NCBI RefSeq assembly: GCF_001567565.1
Contig: NZ_LSSW01000022.1
Location: 62,001-126,000, forward strand
Length of the DNA stretch: 64,000 bases
Direction: 5' to 3'
Origin: Ectopseudomonas composti
GTDB lineage: Bacteria > Pseudomonadota > Gammaproteobacteria > Pseudomonadales > Pseudomonadaceae
A model generated the notes under the pieces. The model had not been told where the DNA came from, searched no databases, and saw only the letters and a program-made list of their open reading frames with translations. Shown here in pieces: positions 18,522 through 26,524 of this stretch. Both the position numbers and the translations under genes were made by a program. How positions within the stretch are numbered: the stretch's first letter is position 1; every line of letters starts with the position of its first letter.

Positions 18522-19961
18522 TTACAGGCCACCCATGAGGGTGTATTTGATCTCCAGATAATCGTCGATGCCGTACTTCGAGCCTTCGCGGCCCAGGCCT
18601 GACGATTTGACGCCGCCGAATGGGGCGACCTCGGTGGAGATCAACCCTTCGTTGATGCCGACCATGCCATATTCCAGTGCCTCGCTCATACGCCAGGCGC
18701 GGCCCAGATCGCGGGTATAGCAGTAGGCAGCCAGGCCGTATTCGGTGTCATTGGCCTGTCGAACCGCTGCGTCCTCGTCGTGGAAGCGAAACACCGCTGC
18801 CAATGGGCCAAAGGTTTCCTCATGGGCGACCTTCATCTCGCTCGTGGCTCCGGCCAGCACTGTCGGCAGGAAGAAGCCGTGGCCCAGTGGGTGACGTTCG
18901 CCGCCGCACACCAGCCGGGCTCCCTTGCTCAGGGCGTCAGCCACATGATCTTCGACCTTCTGCACGGCGCGTTCGTTGATCAGCGGACCGAGCTTGACGC
19001 CGGCTGCGAAGCCATCGCCGATCGCCAGTTCGCCGACCCGCTCGGCCAGGCGTGCGACGAAGGCATCGTGGATGCCGTCCTGAACCAGGAAGCGGTTGAC
19101 GCAGACACAGGTCTGGCCGTTGTTGCGGTACTTGGCGATCAGTGCGCCGTCGACGGCCTTCTCCAGGTCGGCATCGTCGAAGACGATGAACGGCGCGTTG
19201 CCGCCCAGCTCCAGCGACACCTTTTTCAGGGTGTTGGCCGACTGCGCCATCAGCAGCTTGCCGATGGGCGTGGAGCCGGTGAAGGAGAGCTTGCGTACCT
19301 GGGCGCTGGCGGTCAGCTCGCCACCGATGGCCACGGCGTCACCCGTGACCACATTGAGGATGCCGGCGGGTATGCCGGCTTGTTCGGCCAGGGCTGCGAG
19401 GGCGAGGGCGGTGAAGGGCGTTTCCGGTGCCGGTTTGACGATGCACGGACAGCCCGCGGCCAGGGCTGGGCCGACCTTGCGGGTGATCATCGCCGCCGGG
19501 AAGTTCCACGGTGTGATCGCCGCGACCACGCCGATCGGCTCCTTGCTCACGACGATGCGCGCATCGCCCTTGTGGCTGGGAATGGTGTCGCCGTAGATGC
19601 GCTTGGCTTCCTCTGCGAACCACTCGATGAAGCTCGCTGCATAGAGGATTTCGCCCTTGGCTTCGGCCAGCGGCTTGCCCTGCTCCTGGGTGAGGATCTG
19701 TGCCAGGGCGTCGGCACTTTCGAGGATCAGCTCGTGCCAGCGCTTGAGCAGGCTGCTGCGCTGCTTGGCGGTCAGCGTCCGCCAGGCTGGCCAGGCGCGG
19801 TTGGCGGCTGCGATGGCTAGGCGGGTTTCGGCGGCGCCCATGTTCGGCACCGTACCGATCTTCTGGCCATTGGCCGGGTTGAAGATGGTGCAGGTCGAGG
19901 CGTCCTCGGCATCGAGCCAGCGACCGTCGATGAAGGCCTGTTGGCGGAACAATGAGGTCAT
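18522..19961 (-). CDS. tgnE: NAD(P)+-dependent succinate-semialdehyde dehydrogenase
   Basis: A 479-residue aldehyde dehydrogenase of the GabD type. The general base E251 lies in LELGGNAPFIVFDDADLEKA and the nucleophile C285 in NNGQTCVCVNRF; the second Cys two residues on is characteristic of GabD. It oxidises succinate semialdehyde to succinate for the TCA cycle. The ATG at 19961 follows GGAG. It lies in the operon downstream of a flavin reductase (gap 132 bp with a hairpin) and upstream of the PcaC-like gene. Succinate semialdehyde is the reported end product of trigonelline ring breakdown, which is why the tgnE name is used; it could equally be called gabD-like. Confidence 0.85.
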   Translation of the reverse strand: MTSLFRQQAFIDGRWLDAEDASTCTIFNPANGQKIGTVPNMGAAETRLAIAAANRAWPAWRTLTAKQRSSLLKRWHELILESADALAQILTQEQGKPLAEAKGEILYAASFIEWFAEEAKRIYGDTIPSHKGDARIVVSKEPIGVVAAITPWNFPAAMITRKVGPALAAGCPCIVKPAPETPFTALALAALAEQAGIPAGILNVVTGDAVAIGGELTASAQVRKLSFTGSTPIGKLLMAQSANTLKKVSLELGGNAPFIVFDDADLEKAVDGALIAKYRNNGQTCVCVNRFLVQDGIHDAFVARLAERVGELAIGDGFAAGVKLGPLINERAVQKVEDHVADALSKGARLVCGGERHPLGHGFFLPTVLAGATSEMKVAHEETFGPLAAVFRFHDEDAAVRQANDTEYGLAAYCYTRDLGRAWRMSEALEYGMVGINEGLISTEVAPFGGVKSSGLGREGSKYGIDDYLEIKYTLMGGL

Positions 19962-20007
19962 GACAGCTCCGTGAAAGTGGCGCATGAACAAAGGCTATGG
20001 CAGCTGT

Positions 20008-20032
20008 CGCAGGGCGCATGGCGCGCCCTGCG
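20008..20032 (-). other. Intra-operon hairpin between flavin reductase and SSADH genes
   Basis: Arms CGCAGGGCGC and GCGCCCTGCG pair around a 5-nt loop in the 132-bp gap inside the operon. There is no T tract, so it more likely affects mRNA stability or attenuates than ends transcription. Confidence 0.5.
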
Positions 20033-20093
20033 AGGCATAAGCCATCGAATAAAAAAGGCCGTTACCGAGGGGGGGCTGGCGCGGCCAAGGAAA

Positions 20094-20579
20094 TCAGCTG
20101 ATGTGCGGCAGGGCGCCCAGTTTGCCGCGGTGATAGACCATTGGCGTTACCTCCTGCTCGGGCAGGATCAGGTTCTGCACCGCGCCGACGATGATGGCGT
20201 GGTCGCCACCGTCGTATTCACGCCACAGTTCGCACTCGATGATGGCGGTGGCCTTCGACAGCAGCGGGTTGCCCAGTTCGCTCAGGTGCCACTCGATGCC
20301 CTTGCTCTTGTCCCTGCCTTTCTTGGCGAAGGCGTAGGCTTCGGCCTGCTGGTCGGCGCACAGCAGGTGGATGGCGAAACGCTTGCTGTCGCGCAGGATC
20401 GGGTAGGTGTCCGAAGCGTAGTTGGGGCAGAACAGCACCAGCGCCGGGTCGATGGACAGAGCGCTGAAGGCGCTGGCAGTGATGCCGACCATCTCTCCGT
20501 CGCTGTCCAGGGTGGTCACCACGGTGACGCCGGACGGGAAGGAGCCCATCACTTCTTTATAGATGCCGGGTTCGATCAT
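20094..20579 (-). CDS. tgnA: Flavin reductase-like protein, probable reductase component (copy 2)
   Basis: A 161-residue flavin reductase-like protein with FPSGVTVVTT, GITASAFSALSIDPALVLFC and GGDHAIIVGAV. It is collinear with the 9139 protein and has the same length. It starts 12 bp after the aldehyde dehydrogenase gene, so it lies in the catabolic operon; on that basis I give it the tgnA name rather than the copy next to the ABC genes. It reduces FMN with NAD(P)H for the monooxygenase. Confidence 0.78.
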   Translation of the reverse strand: MIEPGIYKEVMGSFPSGVTVVTTLDSDGEMVGITASAFSALSIDPALVLFCPNYASDTYPILRDSKRFAIHLLCADQQAEAYAFAKKGRDKSKGIEWHLSELGNPLLSKATAIIECELWREYDGGDHAIIVGAVQNLILPEQEVTPMVYHRGKLGALPHIS

Positions 20580-20591
20580 GATGATGGCCTC

Positions 20592-22073
20592 TCAACGCAT
20601 GACGAAGGGATCGGGCATGGGCGCCTGCGAGAGATTGATCCACACCGTTTTCAGTTCGGTATAGGCCAGCACCGAATCGATGCCGCTCTCGCGGCCGTAG
20701 CCGCTGTTGTTGAAGCCGCCGATGGGCGCCATGGCCGATACCGCGCGGTAGGTGTTGATCCAGATGATGCCCGAGCGCACGGCCTTGGCCATGCGATGGG
20801 CGCGGCCCAGGTCGCGCGTCCAGATGCCGGCGGCCAGGCCGAACTGCGAGTCGTTGGCCATGGCCAGTGCCTGGGCCTCGTCCTTGAAGCGGATCACCGA
20901 GGCCACGGGGCCAAAGACCTCTTCCTGCATGATCTTCATCGAGTGGTTGTCGCACTCGAACAGCGTCGGCTCGTAGTACCAGCCGTTGCCGTCGATTTGG
21001 GGGCGCTTGCCGCCCAGGCGCAGCCGGGCACCCTCGGCCAGGGCGTCGGCGACCAGTCCTTCGACCACGGCCAGTTGCTGCGCGGTGGCCATCGGGCCCA
21101 TTTCGCTGGCGTCGTCCTGCGGATTGCCAATGCGGATGCGCTTGGCTCGTTCGACCAGGCGCTCGACGAATTCGTCGTAGATCTCGTCCTGCACCAGCAG
21201 GCGTGAGCCGGCCACGCAGCTCTGCCCGGAGGCGGCATAGATCCCGGCTACGGCGCCGTTGATGGCGCTGTCCAGATCGGCGTCGGCGAAGATGATGTTC
21301 GGCGACTTGCCGCCCAGCTCCAGCGACAGCTTGGCGAAGTTCTCGGCGCTGGCGCGCACAACGTGGCGAGCGGTGGCGGCGCCGCCGGTAAAGGCGATCT
21401 TGCGTACCAGCGGGTGGCGGGTGAGGGCGGCCCCGGTGCTCGGGCCATAACCGGTGACCACGTTGATCACACCGGCCGGGAAGCCGGCTTCGAGGGCTAG
21501 TCGGGCCAGCTCGAGGATGGTCGCCGAGGCGTGTTCGGATGGCTTGAGCACGATGGTGTTGCCAGCGGCCAGAGCTGGAGCCAGCTTGATCGCGGTGAGG
21601 TACAGCGGGCTGTTCCAGGGAATGATGCCGGCGACCACGCCAATTGGCTCGTGGGTGGTGTAGGCGAACATGTCCGGCTTGTCGAGGGGCAGGGTGCCGC
21701 CTTCGAGCTTGTCGGCCAGGCCGGCGGTGTAATGGAAGAATTCCGGCAGGTAGCCGACCTGGCCACGGGTTTCGCGGATCAGCTTGCCGTTGTCGCGGCT
21801 TTCCAGCTGCGCCAGGTGTTCCTTGTTCTCGGCAATCAGGTCGCCCAGGCGGCGCAGCAGCTTGCCCCGAGCCGTGGCGCTGAGGCTGCGCCACACCTGG
21901 CTTTCGAAGGCTTTCTGGGCGGCCTGCACGGCACGCTCGACATCGTCTTCGCCGGCGTCGGGCAGCTCTGCCCAGGCTTCGGCCAGGGCCGGATTGAGGC
22001 TTTGGAAGGTCTTGCCGGACAGGGCATCGACCCACTGTCCGTCTATGCACATCTGGAAGCGTGCGAGTGTCAT
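20592..22073 (-). CDS. tgnC: Aldehyde dehydrogenase, probable butyrolactone-intermediate (MFMB) dehydrogenase
   Basis: A 493-residue aldehyde dehydrogenase. It has the cofactor segment IPWNSPLYLTAIKLAPALAA, general base E252 in LELGGKSPNI and nucleophile C286 in ASGQSCVAGSRL. It differs from the GabD-type paralogue in the same operon. In the described trigonelline pathway such an enzyme oxidises the ring-opened hydroxy-butyrolactone to a methylene succinate, and the next enzyme is an alpha/beta hydrolase; here the two genes overlap by 4 bp (ATGA). The substrate is inferred from this pairing. Confidence 0.8.
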   Translation of the reverse strand: MTLARFQMCIDGQWVDALSGKTFQSLNPALAEAWAELPDAGEDDVERAVQAAQKAFESQVWRSLSATARGKLLRRLGDLIAENKEHLAQLESRDNGKLIRETRGQVGYLPEFFHYTAGLADKLEGGTLPLDKPDMFAYTTHEPIGVVAGIIPWNSPLYLTAIKLAPALAAGNTIVLKPSEHASATILELARLALEAGFPAGVINVVTGYGPSTGAALTRHPLVRKIAFTGGAATARHVVRASAENFAKLSLELGGKSPNIIFADADLDSAINGAVAGIYAASGQSCVAGSRLLVQDEIYDEFVERLVERAKRIRIGNPQDDASEMGPMATAQQLAVVEGLVADALAEGARLRLGGKRPQIDGNGWYYEPTLFECDNHSMKIMQEEVFGPVASVIRFKDEAQALAMANDSQFGLAAGIWTRDLGRAHRMAKAVRSGIIWINTYRAVSAMAPIGGFNNSGYGRESGIDSVLAYTELKTVWINLSQAPMPDPFVMR

Positions 22074-22903
22074 GCGACGATCCCTTTTGACTGGTTCTGG
22101 AAAGCCTGGGCCTGCTGCAGGAAATCCAGCAGCACCTGGTTGACCAGGCGTGGCGATTCCACCGGCATCATGTGCCGTTGCTCATCGAGTATGGCCACCT
22201 GGGCGCCGGGAATGTGTCCGGCCAGCTCGCGTGCCATTTCTGGCGTCGAGCCAGGGTCCAGTTCGCCAGTGGCGACCAGGGTCGGGGCCTGGATGCTGCC
22301 GAGGTCCTCGACACGGTACATGTCCTGAGTGGCGAACAGTTCGTAGGTGGTCAGATAGCCCAGCGGATCGTTGCCCGCCAGAGTCTGGCGAATGGCAGCC
22401 ATCTGCGCCGGATTGGCCGCCTGGTATTCGCGGCTGAACCAGCGCGACAGTGCCGCCTCGGCATTGGCATCGGGGCCATGCTCGGCCGCCTGGCGGGTGC
22501 GCTCGATCACGCCGGCGCGCTGTTCGGCGCTGCGGTTGAACACACTGTTGAGAATCACCAGGCTGTCCAGCAACTGTCCATGGTGCAGGGCGAAGGCGCG
22601 AGCGACCAGCCCCCCCATGGAGAAGCCGATGACGCTGACGCGCGGCAGCTCAAGGTGCTCGACCAGCTCGCGCAGTTGTTCGGCATAACCTTCCAGGCTG
22701 GTGCCGGGCGCCGGCAGTGGGCTGTCGCCATGGCCGAGCATGTCATAGGCGATGACCCGAAAGTGTGGCGCCAGGCCAACGATCTGGCCGCCCCACATTT
22801 CCTTGTTGAGGCCAACCCCGTGGATCAGCACCACGGGATGACCCTGGCCGGTCGCCAGGTAACTGGTGCCGGCTGGTGTGCGTTCAGCGGTGAGCCGAAT
22901 CAT
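22070..22903 (-). CDS. tgnD: Alpha/beta hydrolase, probable N-methylformamido-methylene succinate hydrolase
   Basis: A 277-residue alpha/beta hydrolase. It has the oxyanion region LIHGVGLNKEMWGG (about 27-39), the nucleophile elbow GFSMGG with S95, the acid probably D216 (in GELDPGS) and H244 (in EQRHMMP). The ATG at 22903 gives the family start; a longer frame to 23041 overlaps the upstream gene. The homologous step in trigonelline degradation splits the linear amide into methylamine, formate, CO2 and succinate semialdehyde. The overlap with the dehydrogenase and the presence of an SSADH in the operon support this. Confidence 0.8.
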   Translation of the reverse strand: MIRLTAERTPAGTSYLATGQGHPVVLIHGVGLNKEMWGGQIVGLAPHFRVIAYDMLGHGDSPLPAPGTSLEGYAEQLRELVEHLELPRVSVIGFSMGGLVARAFALHHGQLLDSLVILNSVFNRSAEQRAGVIERTRQAAEHGPDANAEAALSRWFSREYQAANPAQMAAIRQTLAGNDPLGYLTTYELFATQDMYRVEDLGSIQAPTLVATGELDPGSTPEMARELAGHIPGAQVAILDEQRHMMPVESPRLVNQVLLDFLQQAQAFQNQSKGIVA

Positions 22904-22928
22904 TGCGTGCTCCTGCCCAAGGTTGGCA

Positions 22929-23519
22929 TCACTGCGCCTTCTCGGCGGCCAGTTCTTCCAGATCGATGTAGCGGTTACCGATGCGCGGGTGCAGGCGGCC
23001 GCCGTCAGCGGCACCGAGCACGACGATGATCTCGTCGGCACGCGGGGCGTCCTCGATCTGCATTTCCAGGGTGATGTAATGCGAGCGCAGGCCTTCGTCG
23101 TCCTTGTGCATCATCGGGATCTGGATCGAAGTGCCCGGGCCGCCGCGCTTGTTGGTGAAGCTCAGGTAGCTCTTGGCCTGGACCGCCTCACGGTAGTGGT
23201 TGCCGAAGCGCAGGGTGTGGATCACCGCCGAGGCGTGTTCGATCTCGCCTTCGGCGCCAACCACTGCAGCCTTGCCATAGGCCTCGATCTTGTCGGCACC
23301 GCCTATCGCGGCGGTCAGGCGCTCGACCATCAGGGCGCCAAGATCGGAGCAGTTGGCCTTGATCTCGGGCTTGAGATCCTCGACGAAGCCGCGACCCAGC
23401 CAGGGGTTCCTGATGACCACGGCCAGGCCCACCATGGTCACCGGCTTGTCGGTGGCCTTGCCGCCTTCGATGCGGGTTTCTTCGAGGTAAGTGACGATCT
23501 TGCGGATTTCGAAACTCAT
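22929..23519 (-). CDS. Amino acid synthesis family protein (DUF1185)
   Basis: A 196-residue protein of the DUF1185 (PF06684) family. It has MSFEIRKIVTYLEETRIEGG, VVIRNPWLGRGFVEDL, GKAAVVGAEGEIEHASAVIH and a C-terminal DEIIVVLGAADGGRLHPRIG. The ATG at 23519 gives the usual start. No biochemical activity is firmly known to me. It is the first gene of the operon behind two operators. The trigonelline pathway report mentions a conserved hypothetical protein that assists the last step; this protein or the PcaC-like one are the candidates here. Confidence 0.82.
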   Translation of the reverse strand: MSFEIRKIVTYLEETRIEGGKATDKPVTMVGLAVVIRNPWLGRGFVEDLKPEIKANCSDLGALMVERLTAAIGGADKIEAYGKAAVVGAEGEIEHASAVIHTLRFGNHYREAVQAKSYLSFTNKRGGPGTSIQIPMMHKDDEGLRSHYITLEMQIEDAPRADEIIVVLGAADGGRLHPRIGNRYIDLEELAAEKAQ

Positions 23520-23563
23520 GTTCGGTGCGCTCCTGGGGCGGGTGAGTCGTTGTTCTTGTATCA

Positions 23564-23579
23564 TGGTATACCATAATAC
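23564..23579. promoter_or_regulatory. Regulon operator, copy 5 (tgn operon)
   Basis: TGGTATACCATAATAC, 44 bp before the DUF1185 start. This position suits repression of the six-gene operon. Confidence 0.78.
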
Positions 23580-23676
23580 CGATTGCGCAAGTCAAGCACT
23601 CGCAGTTGCCTTCTGTCAGTCGGTAGACAAGGTGATAGCTGGCAACAAGCAGGCGTTGAATCTCAATTATGGTTGA

Positions 23677-23692
23677 TGGTATACCATAATAT
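23677..23692. promoter_or_regulatory. Regulon operator, copy 6 (BCCT transporter)
   Basis: TGGTATACCATAATAT, in the same orientation as copy 5 and exactly 113 bp from it. The pair lies between the divergent operon (23519) and BCCT gene (23836), and could permit DNA looping. The rest of the 23520-23835 gap shows no gene. Confidence 0.78.
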
Positions 23693-23835
23693 ATCGCAAG
23701 GCTGGCCAGCCTCGAACGAGCGATATGGGTGAGCGTCACGGCGCTCAGGTCGCTCGCTGAGCCTGGCCCGTTTTGGCATCGCCTGTGGTGCCTGCGACGT
23801 CCCATTGGTTGCAAAACAAGAACAAGGAGACGCCT

Positions 23836-25416
23836 GTGAGCGTGCGCCCCAATTCCCTCCTCGAACGCTGCTTCGCAGGAGTAAACCCGACCATGGCGAT
23901 TGCCTCTATCGCCATGGTGTTCGCCTTCGTTTTATTCACCATTACCAACACGGAATTGGCCAACGGTCTCTATACCGCTGCCAAGGCCTGGATCGAGCGC
24001 TCGCTCGGTTGGTACTACGTCGCGGTGGTCAGCGGTGTGCTGTTCTTTACCTTCTGGGTGGGGCTCAGCCGTTTCGGCAACCTGCGCCTGGGCAAGGATG
24101 ACGAGCGCCCCGAGTTCAGCAATTTTTCCTGGTTCGCGATGCTGTTCAGCGCGGCGGTGGGGACCGGGTTGCTGTTCTGGAGCATCGCCGAGCCTCTGAT
24201 GCATATGCAGGGCAATCCCTTCATGGAGATGGCCGGCGTCAAGGCGGGTACGCCCGAGGCAGGCCAGGTCGCCTTGCGCATCACGATGTTCCACTGGGGG
24301 CTGCACGGTTGGTGCATCTATATCCTGGTGGGCCTGGTGCTGGCCTATTTCGCCTATCGTCACAACCTGCCGCTGACCATTCGCTCGGCGTTGTATCCGC
24401 TGCTGGGCGAGCGCATCCATGGCCCTATTGGTCATGCGGTGGATCTGCTGGCGATCTTCAGCACTCTATTCGGTACGGCGACAACCATGGGGCTCGGCGT
24501 CTCGCAGATGAATGCAGGGCTGAACTACATGTTCGGCTGGGAGATTTCCACCTCCAATCAGCTGCTGTTGATCGCAGGTACCTCCGTGGTCGCCACGCTG
24601 TCGGCGGTTTCCGGAGTACGCCGCGGCATTCTCTGGCTCAGCGAATGGAACATCCGCCTGAGCAGCATTTTGTTCCTGTTCCTGCTGCTGGCCGGTCCGA
24701 CGGTATTCCTCCTGGGGCTTTACGCGTCCAGCATCGGCGACTACCTGGCGCACTTCGTGCCGATGGGCTTGTGGACCGATCCTGACCCCGAGCGCCAGTG
24801 GCAGGGCTGGTGGACCATCTTCTACTGGGGCTGGTGGTTGTCCTGGGGGCCATTCGTGGGCATGTTCATCGCGCGCATCTCGCGTGGCCGCACGGTGCGT
24901 CAGGTGGTGCTGGGCGGCATGCTGTCCTCGACCCTCGGCGCCTTCCTGTGGATCGTGATCATGGGGGGCACCGGCGTACATCTGCAGCTCAATGGCGTGG
25001 ATCTGTCCAGCGTCGCCAACAGCGACCTGACCATGGTGCTGTACAAGACCATCGAAGGCCTTGGCGTGGAGTGGGCGACGCTGCCCATGGCTGGCCTGGC
25101 GACCTTGATGATCGTCAGCTGGTTCGTCACCTCGGCCGACTCGGCGACTCTGGTGATATGCACCATCCTGTCGATGGGGAACCAGAATCCGCCGCAGCGT
25201 TATCGCGTGATCTGGGGGCTGGGTCTGGGAGCGCTGGCCGGCACCCTGTTGCTGGCCGGCGGTCTGCAGGGCCTGCAGGCGGCTACCATTGTGGCGGCCT
25301 TGCCGTTCTCGGTGATCCTGTTGCTGATCTGCTATTGCTTGGTCAAGGCCCTGCATCAGGAGGAAGTCGCCACCGCCAGAGGCGTGCAACCGAGCGCGGC
25401 GTTGCGCAGTTCCTGA
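23836..25416 (+). CDS. BCCT-family betaine/carnitine/choline transporter
   Basis: A 526-residue secondary transporter with twelve predicted membrane helices. It has the family signature region including FWSIAEPLMHMQGNPF, the aromatic helix WTIFYWGWWLSWGPFVGMFIARISRGR (betaine-binding tryptophans), and SWFVTSADSATLVI. The GTG at 23836 is chosen because AAGGAG precedes it; a TTG-opened longer frame starts at 23773. BCCT carriers import quaternary ammonium betaines with Na+ or H+. Trigonelline is such a betaine, and operator copy 6 lies upstream, so it is the likely main uptake system of the regulon. A terminator follows. Confidence 0.9.
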   Translation: MSVRPNSLLERCFAGVNPTMAIASIAMVFAFVLFTITNTELANGLYTAAKAWIERSLGWYYVAVVSGVLFFTFWVGLSRFGNLRLGKDDERPEFSNFSWFAMLFSAAVGTGLLFWSIAEPLMHMQGNPFMEMAGVKAGTPEAGQVALRITMFHWGLHGWCIYILVGLVLAYFAYRHNLPLTIRSALYPLLGERIHGPIGHAVDLLAIFSTLFGTATTMGLGVSQMNAGLNYMFGWEISTSNQLLLIAGTSVVATLSAVSGVRRGILWLSEWNIRLSSILFLFLLLAGPTVFLLGLYASSIGDYLAHFVPMGLWTDPDPERQWQGWWTIFYWGWWLSWGPFVGMFIARISRGRTVRQVVLGGMLSSTLGAFLWIVIMGGTGVHLQLNGVDLSSVANSDLTMVLYKTIEGLGVEWATLPMAGLATLMIVSWFVTSADSATLVICTILSMGNQNPPQRYRVIWGLGLGALAGTLLLAGGLQGLQAATIVAALPFSVILLLICYCLVKALHQEEVATARGVQPSAALRSS

Positions 25417-25434
25417 GGGCCGGCGTAGAAACGA

Positions 25435-25465
25435 AAACGCCCGATGCCATTGGCATCGGGCGTTT
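25435..25465. terminator. Bidirectional terminator after the BCCT gene
   Basis: A perfect 14-bp stem, AAACGCCCGATGCC / GGCATCGGGCGTTT, with loop ATT lies between the BCCT stop and the convergent small gene at 25486. A and T runs flank both sides. It marks the right end of the catabolic block. Confidence 0.9.
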
Positions 25466-25485
25466 GCATTGGCGCGAAATGGAAC

Positions 25486-25773
25486 TCAGGCGATGCGGTA
25501 GTTCAGCACGCTGTCCTGCTCCTTGAGCATCTTGCGCAGGTCGGCAGGAATGTTGCCTGCGCGTACGGCCAGTTCCAGTCGAATTTCTTCCAGGCTCTGG
25601 GCGAAGGCATTCTGGTCGGCGATCTGTGGCTTGGCCAGGACGCGGCTGTAGACGGTGCTGTCGCTATCGTCGAGCAGGGCGAGGATGATGCTGCCATCCG
25701 GGCGGGGCGAGCTGAAACTGGCACGCAGCGGATTGAACAGGTGATCGACGAGCTGTTGGTTGGTGAGTTCCAT
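25486..25773 (-). CDS. Conserved small protein of unknown function
   Basis: A 95-residue cytosolic protein, MELTNQQLVDHLFNPL to LNYRIA, rich in charged helices with a beta hairpin (GSIILALLDDSDSTVYSRVL). There is no signal peptide. It lies 62 bp downstream of a second small gene of similar style on the same strand, next to dnaX. I do not recognise a named family. Codon usage and the ribosome site look genuine. Confidence 0.7.
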   Translation of the reverse strand: MELTNQQLVDHLFNPLRASFSSPRPDGSIILALLDDSDSTVYSRVLAKPQIADQNAFAQSLEEIRLELAVRAGNIPADLRKMLKEQDSVLNYRIA

Positions 25774-25835
25774 GTCCTACTCCATCCTGATGGTTGATCA
25801 AGTTTGACCTCGGGATGGCGGATTGGTTCAGTCGA

Positions 25836-26057
25836 TCAGGCAATGAGCGACTGGCGGGTGCGTTCGATCACCTGCTGCAGCGATTCGTCGTTGTACTGGC
25901 CAGGGTAGAGGCGCTGGCTGTACTGGGCGATACCGGTCTTGTCGACCAGGGTAAAGCTGAAGCTGCCCTTGCGCGTTGCCTGGATACGGCAGTCGAACGG
26001 TGCGAAGGCGTGAGTCAGGGTGCTGATGGCTTTCTGAACTTGATGTTGAGTATTCAT
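25836..26057 (-). CDS. Conserved small protein of unknown function
   Basis: A 73-residue protein beginning MNTQHQVQKAISTLTHAFAPFDC, with FSFTLVDKTGIAQYSQRLYPGQY. The hairpin (FTLVDKTGIAQYSQRL) resembles that of the neighbouring 25486 protein (ILALLDDSDSTVYSRVL), which suggests distant kinship. AAGGAA lies about 15 bp before the ATG at 26057. A longer frame exists but lacks a good start. The function is unknown. Confidence 0.65.
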   Translation of the reverse strand: MNTQHQVQKAISTLTHAFAPFDCRIQATRKGSFSFTLVDKTGIAQYSQRLYPGQYNDESLQQVIERTRQSLIA

Positions 26058-26524
26058 TTTTCTAGGTCTTTCCTTTAAAGCATGTGCGCTTCGTTGCGCG
26101 TGGTGTAGCTCCATGTGGTTGGCCGAAAAGCGGCCATAGCATGTCAACCGATCGGAGCTTGATTGGCACGATAAAGTTCCATTGTTACGGTTCGTCGTCG
26201 TGGTCGGTACGTCGGAGGCAGGCAGAGGAACTGCACCGATAAACGGCGAGTCGGCCTGATCAGTCAGCAGATGGGATCGGGGAGGGCGGCAGCGCGCAGA
26301 TGCGCTAGACGTTGAACCGGGAAACCAGCGAGGGGGCGCAAAAGGCCTTTTTGACTTACAGCGTGGTACGAACGGGGCGGATCATACGCGGTTGTTCAAG
26401 AATTGAACAGCTCTATTTGTTGGCGTTCGCGTGCGACGTCTACCGGGTTCGGTTGGCGGATGCAATTTGCCGGTTGCTCCGCTAGGATTAGCCCACTTTT
26501 GCTTTCCTCACATGACGGTTTTCC
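26058..26524. other. 467-bp intergenic region upstream of dnaX
   Basis: No gene, tRNA or long repeat is visible. It must hold the divergent promoters for dnaX and the two small genes. A short palindrome, AAAAGGCCTTTT (within GCAAAAGGCCTTTTTGAC), lies near 26340. I see no convincing sigma-70 box pair. Confidence 0.5.
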
